From CAZYYO01 sp964650965 (lineage in GTDB: Bacteria; Bacillota; Clostridia; Lachnospirales; Lachnospiraceae), in NCBI GenBank assembly GCA_964650965.1, contig CAZYYO010000067.1:1-12854 (forward strand): a DNA stretch of 12,854 bases, given 5' to 3'. Each line of letters begins with the position of its first letter. The stretch's first letter is position 1. Both the position numbers and the translations under genes were made by a program. The notes below the pieces were generated by a model that saw only the letters and a program-made list of their open reading frames with translations, had not been told where the DNA came from and made no database searches. Below are positions 6,974-12,854 of this stretch, piece after piece.

Positions 6974-8647
6974 CTACTTCTTTTTCCTTGCCTTTTTTGC
7001 TTCCTTTTCTTCTTTTTTTCGAAGATACTTCATATTTTCTGTTTCAAAATCCAGTCCCTTTTTTTGACACTTCAATTTCAAATCTTCTATACGATTTCTC
7101 TCATGTTCGATTTCTTCTAGTTCTCTTTCCCGCTTTTCTTCTTCCTCTGGCTCAATCCACTCTTCTCCTCGATCTAGCACAGCTTGTTTTCTTCGTTTCA
7201 ATAACTCTTCATTAATAATTGGAAGCTTCTTATCAATATCATAGAAAGCAAGCACGCATATTGCAACAAGAGCAATTAAAATATCTAAGCCCCAGAAACA
7301 AAAGCTAATCCAGTTTGTAACTTCCACTGGCTGAGAAGACAGCTGTGCATCAAATCCCAGCTTTAACAATATTGTTTCGTATAACCCCGAAAAAGGAGCC
7401 AATGCTAATCCTTGAACCATTCCGATGATTGCAACTCCAAGCATTCCATCTAAACGCATTCCGGTACGGTATTCCACATTATCTAATGCACAGGAGAAAA
7501 GACTTGCCGTTACAAACGCATATGGAATTAATGCAATGTTCTTTACAAATCCGGCTGCCATTGCCATATTTGCATCATATGGATTTATAAGTCCTAATAT
7601 ATTTGCAATAATGGCCAAAATAAAACCATAAATACTAAGTTTTCTCACGCCTAATTTTTTGGACAATGGATATACAATGATTGCTCCAATGCCAAGGGGT
7701 GCACCACTTACTATGGTATAAATCATCTGCAGATTATTTTCTGCATTGGCTCCTAGGACCCATCGGCAGTAATTCGTGTTAACGTTTCCGCCCTTCATGC
7801 ACTCGATACATCCAATTAATAATGTAAATACCAGCATTAATAAATAATATTTATCTGTTAACAATGCCTTGAACTGGTCCTTCAAAGGATATGATAATGA
7901 GTGGTCCAGGGCCTCTTCTCTTGCCTTTGCATCCTCGGAAACACGTTCTCTTGTCCAAAAATATTCAATTAATATCATCGGGAAAGCGAAGATTGCCATA
8001 GCCAAAATAAGCTTCCACCAAGCATCACGATTGTTAACTAAAAAATTGTAATAGACGATACTCATGAGAACCAGACCAATGAGTATACCGCTGATTAATG
8101 TCAGTGACAGCTTTCGCAGGAAATATGCATTGGTTCTCTCGTTATAATCTCTAGTGCATAACGATACAATTGTATTTGTTGCAAGGTTATATAACGTAAT
8201 TCCCAGTACATTGTACAAAATCATTGACACCCAGATAATTCCCAAATATGTAAGGTCCGCATTATCTGGAACCAAAAACATCGTTGTGGAAGTACAAACG
8301 CAAATCATGCCACCAATTAAAAACCATGGTCTTATTCTTCCTTGCCTGGAAGCTGTATGTTGAACAAGCCACCCAGTGATTAATCCCATTAATACACACA
8401 GAAATTGCCTTGACACGCACATTGCCATATACGTTCCACTTCCATACATTGCATCGATTGGCACTTGCTCCGTATAATACAGTTCTCCCAATGCATTAAT
8501 TACATTTGACAACATAATCATACCAAGTGGTCCAATAAGATGTCCCAATACCTTTTCTTTTGTTGTCATGGTTCTGGTTTTCACTTTAGAATCCATGAAA
8601 CTTTTCTCAAATATACCTCTGCTTAGGATTTTTCTTTCCTTCTTCAT
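6974..8647 (-). CDS. GPH/MelB-type sugar:cation symporter (MFS), first gene of the glycosidase operon
   Basis: This is a 557-residue polytopic membrane protein with about twelve hydrophobic segments over residues 40-470. It resembles the glycoside-pentoside-hexuronide cation symporters of the major facilitator superfamily, which import di- and oligosaccharides with Na+ or H+. Supporting features are the charged first-loop motif TASRQGRIRPW and the NTIVSLCTRDYNERT segment after the fourth helix region. The start at 8647 is chosen over an ATG at 8701 because GGGAGGT lies seven bases before it, while the upstream ATG has no ribosome binding site. The last 85 or so residues form a highly charged Lys/Glu/Arg tail, probably helical or coiled-coil, ending in ARKKK. 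Position ahead of two GH43 genes and one GH3 gene suggests import of xylo- or arabino-oligosaccharides. Substrate and coupling ion are inferred. Confidence 0.92.
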   Translation of the reverse strand: MKKERKILSRGIFEKSFMDSKVKTRTMTTKEKVLGHLIGPLGMIMLSNVINALGELYYTEQVPIDAMYGSGTYMAMCVSRQFLCVLMGLITGWLVQHTASRQGRIRPWFLIGGMICVCTSTTMFLVPDNADLTYLGIIWVSMILYNVLGITLYNLATNTIVSLCTRDYNERTNAYFLRKLSLTLISGILIGLVLMSIVYYNFLVNNRDAWWKLILAMAIFAFPMILIEYFWTRERVSEDAKAREEALDHSLSYPLKDQFKALLTDKYYLLMLVFTLLIGCIECMKGGNVNTNYCRWVLGANAENNLQMIYTIVSGAPLGIGAIIVYPLSKKLGVRKLSIYGFILAIIANILGLINPYDANMAMAAGFVKNIALIPYAFVTASLFSCALDNVEYRTGMRLDGMLGVAIIGMVQGLALAPFSGLYETILLKLGFDAQLSSQPVEVTNWISFCFWGLDILIALVAICVLAFYDIDKKLPIINEELLKRRKQAVLDRGEEWIEPEEEEKRERELEEIEHERNRIEDLKLKCQKKGLDFETENMKYLRKKEEKEAKKARKKK

Positions 8648-8808
8648 CCCTGATACCTCCCAGATTTTATAAAAAAGCTTACCATTATTCCCCTGATACA
8701 TATTGTAAAATCTAGTTTCAGGTTGTAATATTACGTCCGAGATACCCGTTTGATTGTGTTTGTTGTGTCACCCTATATATCCGAAGAGCATGCTGCACAA
8801 AAACGCAT
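8648..8808 (-). promoter_or_regulatory. Leader and presumed promoter region of the symporter-GH43-GH43-GH3 operon
   Basis: This gene-free stretch lies between the thiN terminator and the first operon gene, so the operon promoter should be here. By eye I see no convincing -35/-10 pair. TATATA at about 8774-8779 (minus strand) is a weak -10 candidate with a poor -35. A direct repeat, TTGTGT at 8754-8759 and 8763-8768 on the plus strand (ACACAA on the minus strand), has a 9-base period and could be a regulator site. I found no clear catabolite-repression cre box. Confidence 0.4.
8655..8661 (-). promoter_or_regulatory. Ribosome binding site fixing the symporter start
   Basis: On the minus strand this reads GGGAGGT, seven bases before the ATG at 8647. 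The in-frame ATG at 8701 has no comparable site, so the 18 extra residues it would add are probably untranslated leader. Confidence 0.8.
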
Positions 8809-8837
8809 AAAAAAAACGCACCCTTCATGTGCGTTTT
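8809..8837 (-). terminator. Intrinsic terminator after thiN
   Basis: Read on the minus strand, AAAACGCAC (8837-8829) pairs with GTGCGTTTT (8821-8813) around a 7-base loop, and further Ts follow to give an eight-T run. It begins about 26 bases after the thiN stop codon. It separates the housekeeping cluster from the sugar operon. Confidence 0.85.
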
Positions 8838-8863
8838 CGTAGTGCTATTCCCTTTATTTATTT

Positions 8864-9508
8864 TTACTTGTCCTTAGATTCAATCACAATCAAAACTCCA
8901 TCTTCTATGGTAATCCGTGCCACATCTGCCACGATTTCATTACTGATGCCCAGTGAAGTAAAGCCTTCTAAGGTATGTCTGTTCAAGGGATAATAGAAGC
9001 CCTCTTCTGTTAAGCCTGTAACGGTTCCACTAAGAGCACAGACGGATACATAGGTTCCAAACTGCTTGTCCTTCTCAATGACACATTCCTTATCAATCAA
9101 CTGAATCCGGTTGGTTTCATCTATGAGATAAATTTTCCTTCCATAGGCAAATCCCAACCCAAGGATAGAAATATTTCCAAGAACATGATCCAACCTGCTG
9201 CCGGTTCCGCCAAAGATCATAATATCTCCCTGGGTCTTCTCAAGAGCCAGACGAATGGCAGCTTCTGTATCTGTATCATCCTTAATGGGATTTAACTGAT
9301 TTATTGGGACCTTCCAGGTCTGCATAACCTCGTAAGCTTCTTTGGAAATGGAGTCGAAATCCCCAATGAGATAATCCGGTATGATTCCAAGACGCTGGCA
9401 GCATTCCACCCCACGGTCTGCAGCAATCACTATATGCTCTTCTTTCTCTAAATACTCCAATACCTGTGTATCACAGATATTTCCTCCAGAAATAATGTAG
9501 GTCACCAT
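8864..9508 (-). CDS. thiN: Thiamine pyrophosphokinase
   Basis: This 214-residue enzyme transfers pyrophosphate from ATP to thiamine to make thiamine diphosphate, in the cytoplasm. Family motifs appear in order: AADRG (29-33), IGDFDS (48-53), DDTDTEAA (77-84) and GGTGSRLDH (100-108), then a C-terminal beta-rich half with GISNE (187-191). Length is normal for the ThiN/TPK family. It starts 3 bases after the rpe stop codon and its best Shine-Dalgarno candidate lies within the end of rpe, 12 bases before ATG. Translation may therefore be coupled to rpe. It is the last gene of the cluster and is followed by an intrinsic terminator. The same gene ends the corresponding cluster in Bacillus subtilis (yloS). 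Confidence 0.96.
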   Translation of the reverse strand: MVTYIISGGNICDTQVLEYLEKEEHIVIAADRGVECCQRLGIIPDYLIGDFDSISKEAYEVMQTWKVPINQLNPIKDDTDTEAAIRLALEKTQGDIMIFGGTGSRLDHVLGNISILGLGFAYGRKIYLIDETNRIQLIDKECVIEKDKQFGTYVSVCALSGTVTGLTEEGFYYPLNRHTLEGFTSLGISNEIVADVARITIEDGVLIVIESKDK

Positions 9509-9511
9509 AGC

Positions 9512-10159
9512 TTACATCCGCTCCAGGAAGGACTGCACATTTAATGCTGCATCTCCGGAGAATACAGAGCTTCCGGCCACAATAATATTAGCACCTGCAT
9601 CCAAAATATCTTCCACGTTATCTAAGGTGACGCCTCCATCTACCTCAACGTCTGTCTTTAACCCCTTCTTCATCAGCATCTGCTGTAAATCCTGCAGCTT
9701 GTCTATGGTATAAGGGATGAATTCCTGTCCTCCAAAGCCTGGATTAACACTCATTAGAAGCACCATATCCAGCTTGGGCAGTACATACTCCAATTGAGAC
9801 AAAGGTGTGGAAGGATTTAAGGCAACACCTGCTAATACGCCCTGCTCCTTAATCAGATTAATGGTGCGGTCCAAGTGGGTACAAGCCTCTGCATGTACCG
9901 TTATAATATCTGCACCTGCCTTGGCAAATTCCGGAATATACCGTCCCGGCTCTTCAATCATCAGATGAACATCCATAATTTTATCTGTATATTTTCGTAA
10001 ATCCGCTAATACCGGCATTCCAATGGAGATGCTAGGAACAAACATACCGTCCATCACATCAATATGAATATACTGGGCACCTGCCTCATCTACAATTTGA
10101 ATTTCCTCTGCTAATCTTCCGTAATCTGCTGCTAAAATAGACGGGGATAAACAATTCAT
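9512..10159 (-). CDS. rpe: Ribulose-phosphate 3-epimerase
   Basis: This 215-residue TIM-barrel enzyme interconverts D-ribulose 5-phosphate and D-xylulose 5-phosphate in the pentose phosphate pathway. The active-site residues are visible: S7 (SPSILAAD), H32 and D34 in HIDVMDG, H65 in DVHLMIEEP, and D174 in VEVDGG. The phosphate-binding segments GFGGQ and VAGSSVF are also present. A strong GGAGGA ribosome binding site lies upstream. It sits 20 bases after rsgA and 3 bases before thiN, in a conserved operon. If the neighbouring sugar operon releases pentoses, this enzyme would also serve their catabolism, but the gene's position reflects the conserved cluster and not that role. Confidence 0.97.
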   Translation of the reverse strand: MNCLSPSILAADYGRLAEEIQIVDEAGAQYIHIDVMDGMFVPSISIGMPVLADLRKYTDKIMDVHLMIEEPGRYIPEFAKAGADIITVHAEACTHLDRTINLIKEQGVLAGVALNPSTPLSQLEYVLPKLDMVLLMSVNPGFGGQEFIPYTIDKLQDLQQMLMKKGLKTDVEVDGGVTLDNVEDILDAGANIIVAGSSVFSGDAALNVQSFLERM

Positions 10160-10179
10160 TCACCATTCCTCCAATTGTA

Positions 10180-11058
10180 CTAATATTTCTTCACGGCCTT
10201 CAATTCCTCATACAGCTTCACGTAATTATCATAACGAATCTGGCTGATATTTCCTTCCCGGAGCGCCTGTTTCACACCACAATCCGGTTCATTTAAATGA
10301 GCACAGCCCAAGAAGCGGCATGTAGGCTCATACTTGGCAAATTCTGGATAGCACTGCTGTAAATCTTCCTTCTCAAAGCCTGGAACATACATGGAGCTAA
10401 ATCCAGGGGTATCCATAATATAGGTATGTTCCTGAATAAACAATAGTTCACTGTGTCTTGTGGTATGCTTGCCTCGTTCAATCTTCTTACTAATGGAGCC
10501 AGTCTCCATAACCACGTTCTCCTGCAAGGTGTTAATCAGGGAGGATTTCCCCACACCGGAAGGTCCTGCAACCGTTGTGGTCTTGCCATGGAGTATCTCC
10601 TGCAATTCCTCTCTCCCCTGCCCTGTTTTGGCACTGGTAAAAATAACGGAATAGCCTGCCGGCTGATATATTTCCTGTAATTCCTTTAACTCTGCTGCAT
10701 CGCATAAATCTGCCTTATTAAAGCAGATAACCACTGGTACCTTCTGGAATTCCATCATGACCAGAAAGCGGTCCAACAGGTTGAAATTTGGCTTTGGTTT
10801 GGCTGCTGCAAAGATAACCAATGCCTGATCTACATTGGCAACTGCCGGTCGAATCAGTTCACAGCTTCTTGGATAAATCTGTTCAATATTTCCGATTTTA
10901 TTTTCTTCATCTAAGACAACAATATCTACATCATCTCCCACCAGTGGCTTTACCTTCTGCTGGCGAAATGCTCCCTTTGCCTTACATTCATAAATTCCGG
11001 CTCCTACTACGTAAACGTAGTAGAACCCGGAAATTCCCTTCATGATCTTACCTGTCAT
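10180..11058 (-). CDS. rsgA: Ribosome small-subunit-dependent GTPase A
   Basis: This 292-residue circularly permuted GTPase assists late 30S ribosomal subunit maturation. An N-terminal OB-fold (about 1-70) is followed by the GTPase motifs in permuted order: G4 NKAD (114-117), G5 TSAKTG (141-146), G1 GPSGVGKSS (165-173), the G2 threonine in GKHTT (196-200) and G3 DTPG (216-219). The C-terminal zinc-binding site is C247, C252, H254 and C260. Length and layout match YloQ/CpgA of Bacillus. AAGGA lies upstream of the chosen ATG; an ATG five codons later is a weaker alternative. No terminator separates it from the kinase gene 62 bases upstream, so read-through from prkC is likely. A strong hairpin lies in the coding sequence near the start. 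Confidence 0.97.
   Translation of the reverse strand: MTGKIMKGISGFYYVYVVGAGIYECKAKGAFRQQKVKPLVGDDVDIVVLDEENKIGNIEQIYPRSCELIRPAVANVDQALVIFAAAKPKPNFNLLDRFLVMMEFQKVPVVICFNKADLCDAAELKELQEIYQPAGYSVIFTSAKTGQGREELQEILHGKTTTVAGPSGVGKSSLINTLQENVVMETGSISKKIERGKHTTRHSELLFIQEHTYIMDTPGFSSMYVPGFEKEDLQQCYPEFAKYEPTCRFLGCAHLNEPDCGVKQALREGNISQIRYDNYVKLYEELKAVKKY
10997..11030 (-). repeat. Hairpin-forming inverted repeat in the 5' coding region of rsgA
   Basis: CTACTACG (11004-11011) and CGTAGTAG (11016-11023) are exact reverse complements with a 4-base TAAA spacer. After three unpaired bases on each side, CCGG at 10997-11000 can pair with CCGG at 11027-11030. In the mRNA it falls about 28-61 bases into the coding region, over codons for YYVYVV. 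Confidence 0.7.
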
Positions 11059-11120
11059 AAGTGTCCTTATCTCTGATTCTCCATACTACAACAAACTTTT
11101 GTATTGCATTTTGGAATGAA

Positions 11121-11669
11121 TTATTGCTTCGTAAAGATTACAGCCTCTGAGCTGGTGGAACCATCTGTATATTTATAACGCAGCGTTCCTGTTGACACGG
11201 ATAAATTATTTGCATTGATGGTTAACGTTCTTCCTGCCGGAACCGTCCAGGTACTACCAAGCTGATTTCCTGCGGTATCCTCCAACACAACGGTCATATC
11301 CATATCTGTCTTATTATTTGTAACAGATTTAGAGAAGCTATAGTATACCTGCTTCTTACCAAGGCTGACCACAAGATCCACACTGCTTCCTGCATCCACG
11401 TAGGTGCCGGCTCCAGTTCCCTGGCGAATAACATTGCCTTCTGCTACCGTATCACTATATTCTGTTCTAACGCTTCCAACACCTAATCCACTGCTTTGCA
11501 GCGCACTGGTTGCATTTGACTGAGACTGTCCCTCTACACTTGGAACCTTCACACTGGCCTTGCCGGAGCTGATAACGATGGTAATGGTATCCCCCTTCTT
11601 GGCATTGGCGTTGGCATTTGGATTCTGAGAGATTACCTGTCCCTGTGGTACATCATTGTTGTTGGAATA
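11121..11669 (-). CDS. prkC: PASTA Ser/Thr protein kinase, extracellular C-terminal part (5' side in assembly gap)
   Basis: This is the C-terminal 182 residues of the kinase whose catalytic domain lies on the other side of the N gap. It opens in the middle of a PASTA repeat (YSNNNDVPQGQVISQNPN, closing at VISSGK), continues with one complete PASTA repeat (from VPSVEGQSQSNATSAL to DLVVSLGKK), and ends in about 75 residues of beta-rich sequence rich in Ser, Thr and Asn. PASTA repeats bind muropeptides or lipid II outside the cell and tune kinase activity. The reading frame begins exactly at the gap edge and has no start codon of its own, so this is a fragment and not a separate gene. It lies 62 bases before rsgA. 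Confidence 0.88.
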   Translation of the reverse strand, partial: YSNNNDVPQGQVISQNPNANANAKKGDTITIVISSGKASVKVPSVEGQSQSNATSALQSSGLGVGSVRTEYSDTVAEGNVIRQGTGAGTYVDAGSSVDLVVSLGKKQVYYSFSKSVTNNKTDMDMTVVLEDTAGNQLGSTWTVPAGRTLTINANNLSVSTGTLRYKYTDGSTSSEAVIFTKQ

Positions 11670-11769
11670 NNNNNNNNNNNNNNNNNNNNNNNNNNNNNNN
11701 NNNNNNNNNNNNNNNNNNNNNNNNNNNNNNNNNNNNNNNNNNNNNNNNNNNNNNNNNNNNNNNNNNNNN
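11670..11769. other. Assembly gap of exactly 100 Ns inside prkC
   Basis: One hundred Ns separate the kinase and PASTA parts. The codon boundaries fall exactly at both gap edges, so an intact gene needs a missing length divisible by three, which 100 is not. The missing protein should include the rest of the linker, a transmembrane helix and the first half of a PASTA repeat, more than 33 codons would hold. The length is therefore a placeholder. Confidence 0.97.
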
Positions 11770-12657
11770 CTCATCCTCTGTAATAATTTTCGTTTTATCA
11801 TTATCATCTGCATCAATAATGGTAACAAAATCTTCATTGGGACTAACCAATGCTTTCTTTAAATCCATTAACAGATCTTCAATCTTCTCATATCTACGGT
11901 CTGGGCTTTTCATAGTAGCCTTTAATATAATTTTCTCAAGACTGATGGGAAGGTCTGGTGCATAGGCACTAGGACTTACCATCTTCTCCTGAAGATGCTG
12001 AATCGCCACAGCAACGGTGGTATCACCATCAAATGGTACTCTTCCGGTTACCATCTCATACATAACAATACCCAGAGAGTAAATGTCACTTTTTCCATCC
12101 ACATAACCATTTCTTGCCTGCTCTGGTGATGCATAATGTACGGAACCCATAACATCCGCATTAATGGTATTGCTGCTAACCGCTCTGGCAATACCGAAAT
12201 CCGTTACCTTTACTTTTCCTTCGGTAGAAATAATAATATTCTGGGGTTTAATATCCCGATGTACAATATTCTTATTATGTGCAGCTTCAATGCCTCTGCC
12301 AACCTGAATGGCAATACTGATTGCCTCTTTAAAATTCAGCTGACCCTTTTTCTCAATATAGGTTTTTAAGGTAATTCCTTCTACATACTCCATAACAATG
12401 TAGTGCATTCCATTTTCACTGCCTACATCATAAATATTGACAATATTAGGATGCTCTAGACCTGCTGCGGACTGTGCTTCACTGCGAAATTTCGTTACAA
12501 AGGTAATGTCCTCTGCAAATTCCTGCTTTAATACCTTGATTGCAACCTCTCTGCCTAATATATGGTCTTTTGCCTTATATACGTCAGACATGCCGCCTGC
12601 ACCTATTTTATCTAAGATCTCATATCGATCTGCAATATACATTCCTTTTGTTAACAT
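11770..12657 (-). CDS. prkC: PASTA Ser/Thr protein kinase, catalytic domain (3' side in assembly gap)
   Basis: These 296 residues are the cytoplasmic Hanks-type kinase domain of a PrkC/PknB/Stk protein, which couples cell-wall signals to growth, division and dormancy control. Visible motifs are the glycine loop IGAGGMSDVY (18-27), catalytic lysine K41 in VAIKVL, helix-C glutamate E60, the HRDIKPQN catalytic loop (D135), DFG (153-155), activation-loop Ser/Thr residues before GSVHYASPEQA, and the conserved late-domain arginine near SPDRRYEKIEDLL. An acidic linker (about 275-296) runs into the gap. Its ATG overlaps the phosphatase stop codon by 7 bases, the usual arrangement for a kinase and its cognate phosphatase. 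All catalytic residues are present, so it should be active. Confidence 0.95.
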
Positions 12658-12854
12658 GCTTTCACCTCGTCAGAAAATGGTTCTATTACAATGACTGTAA
12701 TGTTATCTTTACCACCATTTTGGTTGGCTGTATTTACTAGTTTCTCTGCTTTTTCCTTTGGATTCGTCTGTTCTGTCAGGATTTCGCCAATTTGTTCATT
12801 CTCTACCATATTGGTTAATCCATCGGTACACATCAGTATCTGCTCTTCCCCTGT
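12651..12854 (-). CDS. prpC: PP2C-family Ser/Thr protein phosphatase, C-terminal part (cut by window end)
   Basis: Only the last 67 residues are in the window; the gene continues beyond 12854. The visible part begins TGEEQILMCTDGLTN, in which the CTDGLT aspartate is a metal ligand of PP2C phosphatases. It later has NGGKDNITVIVIE, carrying the final metal-binding aspartate. These enzymes use Mn2+ or Mg2+ to remove phosphate from Ser and Thr and typically reverse the action of the adjacent PASTA kinase. An internal ATG at 12833 is not the start, because conserved family sequence continues in frame up to the window edge. The stop codon lies within the first codons of the kinase (shared ATGTTAA), suggesting translational coupling. 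Confidence 0.93.
   Translation of the reverse strand, partial: TGEEQILMCTDGLTNMVENEQIGEILTEQTNPKEKAEKLVNTANQNGGKDNITVIVIEPFSDEVKAC

Noticed and set aside
6625..7215. A 196-codon open frame on the plus strand
   Set aside because: It lies antisense to the GH43 copy 1 and symporter genes. Its composition (runs of Phe, Leu, Ser, His) mirrors the purine-rich opposite strand, and it shows no family motif.
7777..7795. A cre-like catabolite repression box inside the symporter gene (TGTTAACGTTTCCG)
   Set aside because: It matches only one half of the consensus well and lies deep in the coding sequence, so chance similarity is likely.
8648..8701. An 18-residue N-terminal extension of the symporter from the ATG at 8701
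   Set aside because: No ribosome binding site precedes that ATG, whereas GGGAGGT is ideally placed before the ATG at 8647.
11059..11120. A terminator or separate promoter between prkC and rsgA
   Set aside because: Only a weak 5-pair stem (ACAAA/TTTGT) with no T run is seen, and no convincing promoter, so read-through is the simpler reading.
11121..11837. An open frame running from 11837 through the Ns into the PASTA region as one gene
   Set aside because: Its first residues are an out-of-frame reading of the kinase linker, and it is continuous only because Ns contain no stop codons.
1..12854. CRISPR arrays, tRNA or rRNA genes, transposases, phage genes
   Set aside because: No regularly spaced direct repeats, cloverleaf tRNA signatures, rRNA sequence or mobile-element proteins were found on either strand.

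Overview
The window looks like a chromosomal segment of a low-to-mid GC Firmicute, most likely a gut Clostridia of the Lachnospiraceae type. The grounds are protein style, the strong AGGAGG-type ribosome binding sites and gene order; no taxonomic marker gene is present. The window holds two functional blocks, plus one structured intergenic element and one assembly gap.

Region 1 (about 1-8810) is a carbohydrate-use locus. A plus-strand AraC-type regulator (36-1220) faces a minus-strand gene set transcribed from about 8647 down to 1546. In transcription order this set is a GPH/MelB-type sugar symporter, two different family-43 glycoside hydrolases with CBM6-like C-terminal domains, and a family-3 glycoside hydrolase. 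Gaps of 9, 21 and 46 bases and good ribosome binding sites argue for one operon. None of the three enzymes has a signal peptide. The simplest model is import of short oligosaccharides (xylo- or arabinoxylo-oligosaccharides are the best guess) by the symporter, then cytoplasmic hydrolysis from the non-reducing end.

Between the convergent regulator and GH3 gene lies a 233-base near-perfect palindrome (1264-1496). It has 25-base perfect arms, an imperfect inner stem and two further hairpins at its apex. It is the most unusual object in the window and could be a MITE-like mobile repeat or a large structured RNA.

Region 2 (about 8813-12854) is the conserved Firmicute housekeeping cluster prpC-prkC-rsgA-rpe-thiN, all on the minus strand. 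It comprises a PP2C phosphatase (C-terminal piece only, cut by the window end), a PASTA Ser/Thr kinase, the ribosome-assembly GTPase RsgA, ribulose-phosphate epimerase and thiamine pyrophosphokinase. It ends in a clear intrinsic terminator (8809-8837). The kinase gene is split by exactly 100 Ns (11670-11769), a placeholder for missing sequence that must encode the membrane span and part of the PASTA region.

I found no tRNA, rRNA, CRISPR array, transposase gene or prophage gene. No clearly new multi-gene system is evident; the palindromic element is the best candidate for something undescribed.
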